Positions 1-10,447 of a stretch of DNA of 32,977 nucleotides are shown here, piece after piece. The DNA is from Blastomyces gilchristii SLH14081. Its lineage: Eukaryota > Ascomycota > Eurotiomycetes > Onygenales > Ajellomycetaceae. Positions within the stretch are counted from its first letter, which is position 1, and every line of letters begins with the position of its first letter. The notes beneath the pieces are model-generated. The model was not told the DNA's origin and made no database searches. It saw only the letters and a list, made by a program, of their open reading frames with translations. The translations under genes were made by a program, and so were the position numbers. The stretch lies in NCBI RefSeq assembly GCF_000003855.2, contig NW_003101676.1:332140-365116 (forward strand), read 5' to 3'.

Positions 1-1456
1 TCTGACCTCTTCAAGCTTCTGTTATAAATTTGAACAGAAGCTAATCTTTCTCTGTTTCATTGAGACATTCTCATAGTTATCTTTCAAATCTTTCTTCACT
101 GCAATGTGGTTGACACGGACAGATGCTGATTCATCTTTCAAATGAGAAGACACTGATCTTTCTCTCAATTGAGAAGATACATAGATCAATTAGCAGTTAA
201 AAGTAATATACTCTGATCAGTTACAGTTGATACATACTTCTTATTAACATTAATCAGTGACTTCTTCAGAAGTGATCTCAGAAACTCAGAAGCCTGTTCA
301 GACAGCAGAGACTCTTGCTTATATATAGACATTTGAGTCTACTCAATTCATAGCATCTGCATCATTGTTATTCTTCAGTGTGAGTGTATGAGTTACTGAG
401 ATGTAATGTCTTCTGCTACTGTTCTATATACTCTTGAGCTTAATAAGACAGTCATTCAATGTTCAGAGCTGTGTGTAGAAGTCTTTATAAGTCTGGTCTT
501 TATCTACACTTATAAGAATCTGTAAGAGTTTGAAAGTTAATATCTTCTTAAGCATACTAATCTTCATTCAATTCTCTCAAGATTGATTATCTGCTTCTAG
601 AATTTTAATATTAAAGTCAGAAATAAATATTGTAAGAGAAGTATTTCTCTGTCAGACACTCTGTAATCAATTTAATACTTTCTGTTACACAGCAGTGTCT
701 CAGAACAGAATATCAAGATATTTGATAATATTATCAGATATTCACAACATCAGTTCACATGCTTTTATTTATGAATGAAACTTCTGTTTCACATGAATTT
801 TCAATCATTCATTGATATATCAATCTTGATTGATTAATGAACTGATAGCATCTTCATCTACACTCAGTTTTACAAGCATTTTCATTCTTCATGATAAGTA
901 GAGAGTGAGATCAGAAGTATTAAAATACATAGAAGTATCTAAGTATTCTTTCAGTACTTTTATATTTGATTCTGTAGATGTTGAAATTACATGAGTTAAT
1001 TATTAAATCTCTTCATATTAATGTTATTAAGTTGCATGTATATCAGCTATTTATTATTATTATAATTTTAATATTACTCAGAGTCACTGTGACATCACAT
1101 CTATACTTATATTTAAGAGTTTCATATTATTATTAGACATAATTGTATTAATTATCAGATATATAATTGTATAAATATCTTATATATCTGAGTGTCAGAA
1201 CTATCAGATCTTTCACTGACATTCTTTTATAAAATCTTACTCTCTTTATAAGGTCTTATTACAGAGTTAAAGTAACTGATAAGCAAGCTTCTATCTGAGA
1301 ACTATCTGAGAACTCAGTGTCTGCTTAACTGTTTGACTGTTTCTCTATTTCTTACACATTGTTTATGCATTCAGATATCTCAGTGAAAAATCATTTCTAA
1401 TAAAGATAATGCATGAATAATCATTTCTAATAAAGAGATAATGAACATTTTTCTAG
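1..1456 (-). pseudogene. Ty3/gypsy family 1, copy A: gag-side internal region (runs off left edge)
   Basis: This stretch aligns along its whole length with 6290-7744, the gag-side part of the complete family 1 element nearby. Differences are mostly C/T and G/A exchanges. It lies just inside an LTR at 1457-1770, so on the minus strand it is the 5' internal region, where gag normally sits; the pol part lies left of the window. No open frame of useful length survives. A near-duplicate of about 30 bases around 1388-1440 is present here and absent from the other copy. A tRNA-type primer-binding site next to the LTR could not be recognised. The gag assignment rests on position and on the neighbouring copy, not on a visible domain. 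Confidence 0.75.
126..179 (-). repeat. 27-bp tandem repeat in gag, two units
   Basis: Two adjacent 27-bp units (126-152 and 153-179). The homologous place in the other family 1 copy (6415-6495) has three. The unit length is nine codons, so changes in copy number keep the frame. Confidence 0.8.
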
Positions 1457-1770
1457 TGTAAGAGGCCTACACTGAATAGATTGATATAATATTATAGGTC
1501 TTATATAACAAAGAGAAAAACATTAGAGAAGGAAAGGAAAGAGAAAGTGCAAGAATTGATGATTGAAGTGGATATTTATACGCGTATATGGTGACTGAGG
1601 ATTGGCAATCAAGAATGGCCGAGAATCGGAGCGTACGCGTTCATGGCGGCCGAGGATCGGCGATCAAGAATGGCCGAGAATCGGAGTGTACGCATTTGAG
1701 AATGAAGCGGTTGAAATCTGTGAAGTGTAACGGAATAGTCTATATAATTGATCGGGCGCAGCCCGCTACA
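1457..1770 (-). mobile_element. Family 1 gypsy LTR, copy A (5' LTR of the left-edge element)
   Basis: The 314-bp repeat begins TGTAAGAGGC and ends GCCCGCTACA, the TG...CA form of LTRs. It matches 2334-2678 and 7745-8106. It is the least mutated of the three and keeps many CpGs around 1570-1695. Internal sequence lies on its left, so in the minus-strand element this is the 5' LTR, and its promoter would face left. The five bases after it are TCTTC; the matching duplication lies outside the window. Near its right end sits a CGGGC-GCA-GCCCG inverted repeat that is intact in all three LTRs. Confidence 0.9.
1593..1702. repeat. About 55-bp tandem duplication inside LTR A
   Basis: Two similar units, 1593-1647 and 1648-1702, share the core GGCCGAGAATCGGAG. 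LTRs B and C carry related but differently sized units, which explains LTR lengths of 314, 345 and 362 bp. Confidence 0.7.
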
Positions 1771-2143
1771 TCTTCAGTTCAATCTTGAAATATATTACAA
1801 AGTCAATATACAACATCTAGAATTAGAGTTAAAGAATCATTAAACAGTGTCTCTCACAGTGAATGCATACACTAGTATAAACAATCTTACATTTATGAAA
1901 GTTATATGTTATTATATTAATGAGAACTGAACTTATTAAGAGATATTAATTGAATTTAAATCATTAATCAGTAGTCATATTAAGAATTATATAATAGAGA
2001 TATTAATGACAGTGATTAAAAACAACTATTAAGATATTAGTTTCAGTCTTCTTACAATTATAACTGATAATACTGTGAATAACTACACTATAATAAAAAG
2101 CTTAAAGTAAAAATTAACTTTATATTTCTGAAATAATAAATAA
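1771..2143. other. AT-rich segment, probably the N-terminal part of the hAT relic
   Basis: No open frame or motif is recognisable. The recognisable hAT transposase relic begins directly downstream, so this is probably its heavily mutated upstream portion. That is inference from position only. Confidence 0.35.
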
Positions 2144-2333
2144 GATTATATTCTCTGCATTGCTCATGTGATTTAACTTGTGATATAAACACTGATAAAA
2201 AATCTTAACATTGAGATAATGAATAATGAGATGACTGATTCTTGAGATAAGAATAAGATAAAAGTAATTACTTAAGTAACTTTTATATTCACTCTATAAA
2301 AGATAATATTTTTTAATAACACTTTTTAATATT
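2144..2333 (+). pseudogene. hAT-family transposase relic, piece 1 (central region)
   Basis: In the frame starting at 2144 the translation gives CIAHVI, a stop, then LVI. This matches the RC-x-x-H-x-INL motif that hAT transposases carry in the middle of the catalytic region. Several in-frame stops (TAA/TGA) are of the kind made by C-to-T or G-to-A change. The frame ends where a gypsy element was inserted at 2334. With the insertion and one ATATT duplication removed, the same frame continues at 8112. The motif is short, so this piece alone would be weak evidence; the downstream pieces make the call. Confidence 0.6.
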
Positions 2334-2678
2334 TGTAAGAAGCCTACGCTGAATAGATCAGTATAATATTTATAGGTCTTATATAACAAAGAGAAAAATA
2401 TTAGAGAAGAAAAAGAAAGAGAAAGTGAAGTGAATATTTATACATGTATATGATGATATACACAGTGAGGCTTCAGAGTGAAAGAATCTATACATGTTCA
2501 TAGCAGCTGAGAATCAGTGATTGAGAATAGCTGAGAATCAGAGTAACAGCTGAGAATCAGTGATCAAGAATGACTGAGAATCAGAGCATACATGTTTAAG
2601 AATGAAGTGGTTGAAATCATTGAAATCTGTGAAGTGTCACAGAATAGTCTATATAATGATCGGGCGCAGCCCGCTACA
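2334..2678 (-). mobile_element. Family 1 LTR B (3' LTR)
   Basis: 345 bp, TGTAAGAAGC...GCCCGCTACA. Almost all CpGs have been lost except the three in the terminal CGGGC-GCA-GCCCG palindrome at 2661-2673. Confidence 0.92.
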
Positions 2679-2681
2679 TTA

Positions 2682-2694
2682 GCCTCTCTCTTTC
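2682..2694 (-). other. Polypurine tract of family 1 element
   Basis: On the minus strand the bases just before the 3' LTR read GAAAGAGAGAGGC. This is a purine-rich run in the expected place for priming plus-strand DNA synthesis. Confidence 0.7.
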
Positions 2695-3149
2695 AGAAGC
2701 AGTTCTCATCAGTCAAGAGCTGCTGTTTCAGATAATATGAAACTCAGAGTTCAGATCAGTTAATCATAGTTAACTTATTTTATAAAATATTATCAGCTGC
2801 AGCTGTGAAATCTCTTATTGAGAATATTCTTAATCTCTCACTCAAGTGTATTATCTTCTTCTATAATACCTGACAGCTGCTAGTTGAAAGTCAGTTGAGA
2901 AGAGAACAGATCAGTGACAGTGCAGCAGAGTAAGCTTGTATGAAAAACATTATGAATCTCTGATAATATATCAAGATAATAGTTGTGACTACTTAGAACT
3001 TCTATCACTTTATACTTGATATGATACTAATTCAGTGTATAAGATAGACATGTGATTTATATATTCTTAAGATTCAATTATATCAAGTCTTCTATCTTAT
3101 ATTGTTTAGTGAAGTCTTAGTGAACATTGATTTAATTCTCTTAATCTTA

Positions 3150-4250
3150 TTTCACAGTTGTTATAAAGACCTCTGCTCAGTTATAAATATCTTGAAGCTT
3201 TATTACTATATTATCAGTGATCTGAATTGAACTGCAGAGATTCAGTGTGAACTGTGTAATCTCTAGAAGATTTAATATCTTCATGTAATAACTGTGTATA
3301 AGAAAGAACAGGTTTATATCTGTTGAAACAGTATCTTATTCATTGATAGCAATCTCTGTATGTAGAAGCAGATTATATCAATTATCTTATAAGTGATTAC
3401 AGAACTTACAGAGATAATTCTTTATAATCTGAATTATCTATTCTGATGCATCATTGATCTTGAGATAATAGACAGTTAATAGACAGTGTGTAATCTTGAG
3501 AACTTGACAGATTCTTGTTCAGAAAGTGTGTATAAATTAACAGTCTTGATCTGATATAATAGATCTCAGTAACTTATATATCTGATAGAATAAACTCTGT
3601 AAAAAGACTTCAGTGACTTGTTTAATATTCATTTTATTATAAGATTTTAATATTACATCTTTACTTAGTTAATCAATGATAATCAGAATATTCTTATAAC
3701 TCTTACTCTTAGATAGATTAATAGTAAAGTTAATTACTACATCTCATCAGATTCTATTAGAGATATTAAGTAATTTCAGTAGATCTTTTCTACAGTTCTT
3801 TTATAAGATAATAGAAGAATAGTAATTACAGTTTCAGATAAAGTATCTGATACTGTTTAATATCTCAGATCAGTAGAACTCTTAAGAGATTATTCTATAC
3901 AGTTGTTCACAGTCTGAATAATCAGTCATATATAAATTATACATCTCTTGTATTATTCAAGTGTATAAGAGTTCAGAGTGAGAGACTCAGTGTCATTTAT
4001 AAAACTATAGAGTGTTATTATCATTAATTAAACATTCTGAGATATCAGTTCTTATACATAGTTCTGAAGAAAATCAGAGTGCTTCTTGATATACTATTAT
4101 GATAAGTACTTGAAGAAGTTCATCAGTTTGAGCTGTTATATATCACAATTTATTCAGTGTAGATTCAGAGAATGTTCTAATCAGTGAAGTATGTATAGTG
4201 TCATGAATAATCTCATTATAATTAACTAATATCTTCAGATTCAAGAGTTA
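3150..4250 (-). pseudogene. Integrase region of family 1 pol, degenerate
   Basis: Minus-strand translation around 3430-3170 gives a string matching the C-terminal half of the gypsy integrase core: residues like TEIAINE, then a PFF-THGY-like run, as in the family's AEFAYN...PF...THGYHP. Stops sit where Trp, Gln or Arg are expected. The remaining integrase boundaries are set by position between RNase H and the 3' LTR and are approximate. The catalytic D,D,E residues could not each be placed. Confidence 0.7.
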
Positions 4251-4329
4251 ATATTCTCAATTCATTCAGTATGTATCTGTTACATCAGATAGTATATCTT
4301 GTTCTCATTATAAGAGAGCATCTGTTATC

Positions 4330-4900
4330 AAGTTCTAACTGCTGAGATGATAGTGTATTGTAAAATGAAAGTAACTTAGAAACTCAGATCATCACATCTG
4401 TCATACAGTGAGTTTATAAGTTATTGTGAAGTATTTAAGATTCTTATAATCTGTGATTATCTTAAATTCAGAGATACTTCAGAGTTCAGAGTCTTATTCT
4501 TCTAGATAGTATATAATTGTAAGAAGTTTCTTATCATAGATCTTATAATTGCATTCAGCAGAACTCAGTTTCTTAAATATAAAGATATATAATCATAGAA
4601 TATCTTTATCATCATATTGTAATATAGCTTCTTCTATGATATAGTCAGAGAAATCAGCTTTGATAACTATCTTATAATCAGAATTGAATATTATCAGTAG
4701 AGAAATGTTAATGAACATCTTCTTTATCTGTGTAAATGCAGCTTCAGTATTCACTGATCATTGAAATACTGAGTTCTTTTTAGTGAGCTCTGTAAGTGAT
4801 CTTATGATATCTGAGAAGTTTTGTATAAATTGCTGATAGAAGTTAGTAAATTTAATGAAGCTTTATACATCTTTCACAGTGTATGAAGCTTCTCATTCAA
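4330..4900 (-). pseudogene. RNase H domain of family 1 pol, degenerate
   Basis: Reading leftwards from 4870, the translation gives FIKFTNFYQQFI, the connection between RT and RNase H (family form FLGFANFYRRFI). It is followed by FNSDYKIVIKADFSDY (DASD-type active-site start), SSAECNYRSYDKKLL (family SPAECNYEIYDKELL) and ITDYKNLKYF (family TDHKNLEYF). The order and spacing are those of gypsy RNase H. One frame holds most of it, with stops in place of Trp and Arg. Confidence 0.88.
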
Positions 4901-4914
4901 GAATAACAGAGATC

Positions 4915-5500
4915 TTCTCAGAATTCATTTGAATTTTCTTATCAGCTTCTATGATGAAATCTAAGTATTTAGTACTCTTAACTTTGAAATCACACTTATC
5001 AATATCAATTGATAGTTCTGCTTCTTATAGTTATTGTAATACTCTTTGTATATACTCTTGATATTTCTTTCTAAATTCATTGATGAAGATGAGAATGTTA
5101 TCTAGATAAGCAGATGCAAATTCATCAAGAAAGTCTCAGAGTACTCAGTTGATATACTTCTGAAATGTACTGAGAGCATTGATCAGTTCAAAGAGTATGA
5201 CTACTTATTTAAAGAGACTATAATATGTTTAAAATATAATAAGCTATTCATCTTCTTTAGTAATATGAATCTTATGAAATACAGTGATAATATCTAACTT
5301 TGTAAATCATTGAGCTTGTCTGATATATGCTAAGATTTCATTGATGAGAGATAAGAAATAACAATCTTTCTTTATCAATCTGTTCAGATCTTAATAGTTC
5401 ATATAGAATCAGAGTTCTTTATCTGATTTCTTTACAAAAAGAATAGAAGTTGCTGTAGAAGAGTTACTAATATATATGAATTTCTTATTTAACAGGTTAT
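4915..5500 (-). pseudogene. Reverse transcriptase domain of family 1 pol, degenerate
   Basis: The minus-strand frame from about 5490 to 4915 reads through the RT core. ILFVKKSDKELRFY leads to NYRDLNRL (family DYRGLN), then FTKLDIITVFHKI (FTKLDL..A.H.I), then ALSTFQKYIN, and the active-site loop AYLDNILIF at about 5085-5125. The usual Y-x-DD has become LDN, an Asp-to-Asn change that G-to-A mutation explains. IDKCDFKVKSTKYLDFIIEA, the typical tail, follows. Stops replace Trp codons at several points (TGG to TGA). The domain is unmistakably Ty3/gypsy and inactive. Confidence 0.92.
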
Positions 5501-7744
5501 TAAGTGTCTTCTGAAGAAGAAGAAGTTTATCTTAAGACATATTATAGAGAGAGTCTTATAATAATTCAGAGTTCTTATCATTCTGCTTCTCTAACTTAAT
5601 ACTGTGATTAATTTCTGAACCTTGTAAGAGAGGTAAATTTGTAATATTATCTTATCAGAAGACATCTAGATATTCATAATATTATTAAGAGAGTTTTGTA
5701 TGAGAATCTGTTATTGTAGTACAGAATAACTTCTCTAGAGCTTTCTTAATATCAGTCAGACTGGCAGAATAGATTGATACATGATCTTACTATTGATAAT
5801 TTTATCAATGATTTTAATGACTTCTTTTTCAGAGTATTTCATAAGTATTGACAGAGATCTGTGTAAGGTTCATAGTCTTATAAATATCATCTTTATGAAT
5901 TCTATCATTGTTAGAGAATATCAAGCTTCTGTTTCAAGCATTTAACAAGATACCTTGTTCAGATAGTCAGGCAAGTTCTAATATAAGATTATAATTAAAA
6001 TTATTAACTTCATATATATAGATATCTTCATGTTGATGTTCTTTAACATCTATGTTTAGTTTCATCATGTAATGAGTGCAAACATCTTTTGAATCATCAA
6101 ATTCTGTGAGAAGTCAGGGTTTTAATAAGAGAATACACTGAAGATTATAATGTCTTACAACTGAAGATTTTATCATTATATAGTGATATAGACTGCTGTC
6201 TATCATGGCTTTTATATTATACATATTATCAATCATAGTAGATACAAGAATTACATTCATTATCATTTTCTCTTCAAATTATTATTATTCAATCTCTTCA
6301 AGCTTCTGTTTGTGAATTTGAACAGAAGCTAATCTTTTCCCTGTTTTATTGAGACATTCTCATAGTTATCTTCTGAATCTTTCTCCACTACAATGTGATT
6401 GGCGCGAACAGGCACTGATTTATCTCTTATATGAGAAGACACTGATCTTTCTCTTGAGTGAGAAGATGCCAGTCTTTCTCTTGAGTGTGAAGACACATAG
6501 GTTAATCAGTAGTTGAAAGTGATGTGTTCTAATCAGTTATAGTTGATGCATACTTCATGTTGATGTCAATTAGCAACTTTCTTGAGAGTGATCTCAGAGA
6601 CTCAGAAGCCTGTTTGAACAGTAGAAACTCTTACTTATACATAGACATTTGAATCTATTCAGTTCATGACATCTGTATCATTGCTATTACTTCACTTCAG
6701 TACAGATGTATAAATGACTGAGATGTAATATCTTCTATCACTGTTCTATATACACTTGAGCTTGATAAGATAATCTTTCAATGTCTGAAGCTGTGTGCAG
6801 AAGTCTTCATAAGTTGAGTCTTTATTTATACTTATAAGAGTCTGTAAGAGTTTAAAAGTTAATATCTTCTTAAGCATACTAATCTTTATTTAATTCTCTC
6901 AAGATTGATTATCTACTTCTAAGATTTTAATGTCAAAGTTAGAGATGAATGTTGTAAGAGAAGTATTTCTCTGTTAGATACTCTGTAATCAATCTAACAC
7001 TTTCTGTTGTATGACAGTGTCTCAGAACAGAATATCAAGATATTTAATAATATTATCAGATATTCATAATACTGATTCACATGCTTTCATTTATGAATGA
7101 AACTTCTGTTTTATGTGATTCTTCAATTATTCATTGATATATCAATCTTAATTAATTAGTGAACTGATGATATCTTCATCTATACTCAGTTTCATGAGTA
7201 TTTTCATTCTTCATGATGAGTAGAGAGTGAGATTAGAAGTATTGAAATATACAGAAATATCTAAGTATTCTTTCAGTGCTTGTATATTCAATTCTATAGA
7301 TGTTGAAATCACATGAGTTCTTTGTTGAGTTAATTATTGAATCTCTTTATATTGAAGTTATTAAGTTATGTGTATATCTGCTATCTGTTGCTGTTATAAT
7401 TTCAATATTGCTCAGAGTCACTGTAATATTACTTCTATACTCACATTCAAGAGTTCTCTCATATTTTTGTTAGATATGTTGTTTATTAAATGTGTGATAT
7501 CTGTGAAATCTGAAGAAGTGTAATTGTATAAATATCTCATATATCTGAGTGTCAGAACTCTTGTATCTTTTACTAACATTCTCTTGTAAAATCTTATTGC
7601 AGGGTCAGAGTGACTAATGAGCAAGCTTCTATCTGAAAACTTAGTATTCACTTAACTGTTTCTCTTTTCTATGTATTGTTACATATTCAGATATCTCTTG
7701 ATAAATAATTGTTTCTAATGAGAAGATAATGAATGTTTTTCTAG
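5500..7744 (-). pseudogene. gag and protease part of family 1, degenerate
   Basis: The region lies between the RT domain and the 5' LTR, so it should encode gag and the aspartic protease. No zinc knuckle or protease triad can be placed with confidence. A 77-residue open stretch at 7418-7651 on the minus strand is the longest surviving piece. 6290-7744 is duplicated at 1-1456. Local retention of CpG is seen near 6400. The assignment is by position. Confidence 0.6.
6415..6495 (-). repeat. 27-bp tandem repeat in gag, three units
   Basis: Units at 6415-6441, 6442-6468 and 6469-6495. On the minus strand in one frame they read SSHSRERLA, SSHSRERSV and SSHIRDKSV, a nine-residue Ser/Arg-rich repeat. 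Copy A has two units at 126-179. Confidence 0.85.
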
Positions 7745-8106
7745 TATAAGAGGCCTACACTGAAGAGATTGATATAATATTTATAGGTCTTATATAATAA
7801 AGAGAAAAATGTTAGAGAAGAAAAAGAAAGAGAAAGTGCAAGAATCAGTGATTGAAGTGAATATTTATACGCGTATGTGGTGATGTACACAGTGGGGCTT
7901 CAGAGCGGAAGAATCTATACGCGTTTGTAGCAGCTGAGGATTGATGATTGAGAATAACTGAGAATCAGAGTGACGGCTGAGAATTGATGATTGAGAATAG
8001 CCGAGAATCGGAGTGTACATGTTCGAGAATGAAGTGATTGGAATCGTTGAAATCTGTGGAGTGTAACGGAATAGTCTATATAATTGATCAGGCGCAGCCC
8101 GCTACA
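7745..8106 (-). mobile_element. Family 1 LTR C (5' LTR)
   Basis: 362 bp. It ends GCCCGCTACA; the other end reads TATAAGAGGC, where the terminal TG has become TA by G-to-A. It is intermediate in mutation between LTR A and LTR B. Confidence 0.92.
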
Positions 8107-8111
8107 ATATT

Positions 8112-8693
8112 GCTTTTTAATAATACTTTTTAATAACAGTACTGTTAATTTTGAGTAGATTGACTAATAATTTAAATATCACAGATTTGAAACATTGTTA
8201 ATATGATTTGTATCTTCTCTAAATAATAATAATAATTTTATAATATTTAATAAATAAACAAATCAGTCACATCACTGAATATGATACAGAATATTAGAAT
8301 ATAGTAAAGTTTAATAAATAAGATAACTATTTAAAGTCTTCAATTATATCAGATAATTAATCATTAAGTGTAACACTCTAATTAGAAAAAGATTCAGATA
8401 TTAAAACTTCCTCATATAAAGTGAACTTAGTTAAAATATGTGATTAGTTTACTGTTTCAGTTTTATAAGATAATAAAGACAGTCTCAATCACTTATACAT
8501 TAATACTGCAGTCAGTCTAATGAATGTATAACAGTTTTTTTACTTATCTTAAGAAACAGTTGAATCATTTAAAAAGACATTCAGTCTCAGATGATACTAT
8601 AGCACAGACTATTATTACTGTAAGAAATAAACTGATATATTATTACAGCAAAACTGAACAATCTTTTACAAAGTACTATACTATAGCAGCTCT
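8112..8693 (+). pseudogene. hAT-family transposase relic, piece 2
   Basis: The frame of piece 1 continues through about 8450 (LFKVFNYIR, family-like I-V-x-x-I-R). The frame beginning near 8431 then takes over: VISLL, a gap, FYKIIKTVS (family LEPFxxxTKxxS), then from 8524 a 65-residue clean run. That run contains YLKKQLNHL (family YLLxHLE), RNKLIYYYSKTE (KLxKYYSKT) and, at the end, KYYTIAAL. This last is the start of the conserved Y-Y-x-IA-x-x-LDP motif. The reading is broken at 8694 by a MITE; with it removed the motif completes as AALLD. The open frame at 8524-8739 is therefore an inner part of this gene, not a separate gene. The frame change near 8450 is a break. Confidence 0.8.
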
Positions 8694-9712
8694 TAGACTG
8701 ACTGCTGAGATTATGAATTTCACATTTGATCTCATTTGATTTGATCTCATACATTTCTTGGCGTGAATTCCGCTGAGACTAGTCATTAAAAAAACATACA
8801 AAGTAACTATATATCAAATCTCAAAATGAAATAATGACTTGAAAAAAATGAGAAAGTGATCTCATTTAGTCTCATTTAGTCTCATTCTTAGCATAAAGTT
8901 ACTATTTTTAGACATTTTAAGGTTTTTTTTAGACTATTTTTAATTTTTTAAAAAGTAATGCTTTTTGATAATACTCAAATGAGATTTAAAGTTATTTAAA
9001 GCAATAAAAATAATTTAAATTAAGAAGTGAAAATCATGATTTCATTTGAAAAATGTGATAAGAGTAGACAGTAAGTCTCACTGAAACAGTATGAGACTAC
9101 TAGACTAGCTGCTGAGACTATGAATTTTATATTTAATCTCATTTGATCTGATCTCATACATTTCTTGACATGAATCCTGCTGAGACTAATTATTAAAAAA
9201 ACATGCAAAGTGACTATATATCAGATCTCAAAATGAGATCATGACTTAGAAAAATTAAGAAAGTGATCTCATTTAATTTTATTTAGTCTCATTCTTGGCA
9301 TAAAGTTACTATTTTTAGACATTTTAAGGTTTTTTTTAGACTATTTTTAATTTTTTAAAAAGTAACACTTTTTAATAACACTCAAATGAGATTTAAAGTC
9401 ATTTAAGCAATAAAAATAATTTAAATTGAGAAGTGAAAATCATGATCTCATTTGAAAAATGTAATAAGAGTAGACAGTAAGTCTCACTGAGACAGTATAA
9501 GACTACTATCTAATGATAAAACTGTGTAATGAGATCAGTTGAATTGATAATGAAACTATCAAATATTCTGGTCCTGGTCTCAGACACGGTCACACAGTCA
9601 GTCTAGAGACTACTATCTAATGTTAAAACTGTGTAATAGAATCAGTCAAATTGATAATGAGACTATCAAAAATTCTGGTCCTGATCTCAGACACGGTCAC
9701 ACGGTCAGTCTA
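8694..9712 (+). mobile_element. MITE (outer copy), hAT-type, split by a second MITE
   Basis: Starts TAGACTGACTGC and ends GGTCAGTCTA, giving short terminal inverted repeats TAGACTG/CAGTCTA. The exact 8-bp target duplication GCAGCTCT is at 8686-8693 and 9713-9720. Without the inner element and its duplication it is 506 bp. It has no coding capacity. Its 8-bp duplication and terminal form point to the hAT superfamily. It is inserted in the transposase relic within the LDP motif. Confidence 0.93.
9101..9605 (+). mobile_element. MITE (inner copy) inserted in the same family
   Basis: 505 bp, TAGACTAGCTG...GTCAGTCTA, same orientation as its host copy, with exact 8-bp duplication GAGACTAC at 9093-9100 and 9606-9613. 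The outer copy resumes at 9614 with its last 99 bases. Confidence 0.95.
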
Positions 9713-9720
9713 GCAGCTCT

Positions 9721-10173
9721 ACTAGATCTCTCTTATTAAATTAATATCTACACTTTTCAAGATTAAATAGAGAAGAAATGAGACTTATATATTAAATTAG
9801 TCTGAGACTACTACAATGTGAACTATCAGAGATTTAAATAAGCAGATGTTAGAGATATAAAGACAGTGAAATACAAATCTCTAGTAAGTAACAATCTTTG
9901 ATAACACTTTATATTATATAGAACTATAATACTAACTTTGAAACAGAACTTATATACATTGATTGTAATTAAAAATCAGATAAAACTATATACTTATAAA
10001 ACTGAATTTGACTGCTATCTTCAAGATAATCTGATAAATTTACATATCAAATTAATTCTAGAGTTATAAAACATTGTTAAGAGTATATATTTAACTGTTG
10101 TACTGATAATGTATGATATTCTGACAATTTCATTAACAGAGATAAGAATGAAGTGAAAGTTCAACTCAAGTTA
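9721..10173 (+). pseudogene. hAT-family transposase relic, piece 3 (toward the C-terminal domain)
   Basis: With the MITE excised, the frame of piece 2 runs on: AALLD-x-SY (family LDP-x-YK), then INIYTFQD, stop, IEKK (the family's W-x-x-x-W spacing with Trp codons now TGA). The start of the hAT C-terminal dimerisation domain follows: FDCYLQD near 10010, then a stop in the Trp position, NIVKSIYL, and MYDILTISLTE (family MAxDxLxIPxTS). The last codons before 10174 are KFNSS, where hAT proteins have ER-x-FS-x-A. The gene is cut at this point by a gypsy element with duplication AGTTA and resumes at 18338. Confidence 0.85.
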
Positions 10174-10431
10174 TGTAAAAATAAGTGCTCGCAGGCAATT
10201 ATTCAGATGTTTACAGCTTGGCGTGATATGTACTGTTAACTTCTAGAAGTATTCACAGTAGAAAGATAAAATATAAAGATTAAATGTATAATAGCATTTA
10301 AGCTGAGTTATAAATAGTAGTCACAAACTTCAGTCTATATAGTTATGTGTAGTCAAGGGCTGCTAACTCTATTGATTATACAAGAGATAGAAATAGAGAT
10401 AAAGAATTCACAAGAAGTGAGATTTCTTATA
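10174..10431 (-). mobile_element. Family 2 LTR D (3' LTR)
   Basis: 258 bp from TGTAAAAATAAG to GATTTCTTATA (originally TTACA). Same sequence family as 18075-18332 and 19214-19472; the least mutated ends carry TGTAAGAA...TTCTTACA. Confidence 0.92.
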
Positions 10432-10432
10432 T

Positions 10433-10447
10433 ACTCTCCTCTCTCTA
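10433..10447 (-). other. Polypurine tract of family 2 element
   Basis: On the minus strand AGAGAGAGGAGAGTA directly precedes the 3' LTR. The same tract, slightly changed, follows LTR F at 19474-19488. Confidence 0.75.

Larger units (their letters stand above)
2334..8106 (-). mobile_element. Complete Ty3/gypsy retrotransposon relic, family 1 (LTRs B and C)
   Basis: A 5.8-kb element on the minus strand. Its 5' LTR is at 7745-8106 and its 3' LTR at 2334-2678, flanked by an exact 5-bp target duplication ATATT (2329-2333 and 8107-8111). Reading right to left, gag-like sequence is followed by reverse transcriptase, RNase H and integrase, which is the Ty3/gypsy order. All frames are interrupted by many stops, so it cannot be active by itself. 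It is inserted in the hAT relic. The left-edge element (1-1770) is a second copy in the same orientation; the two are separated by hAT sequence and are not a shared-LTR tandem. Confidence 0.93.

Noticed and set aside
1588..1788. 66-residue frame at the left LTR
   Set aside because: It lies within LTR A, antisense to the element, and reflects the tandem unit.
1..8106. Tandem gypsy elements sharing LTRs
   Set aside because: The two copies are separated by hAT sequence (1771-2333), and the right one has its own exact ATATT duplication, so they are independent insertions.
8524..8739. 71-residue open frame as an independent small gene
   Set aside because: It is an inner part of the hAT transposase relic and its last 15 codons are MITE sequence.
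9020..9208. 62-residue minus-strand frame
   Set aside because: It spans the junction of the two nested MITEs.
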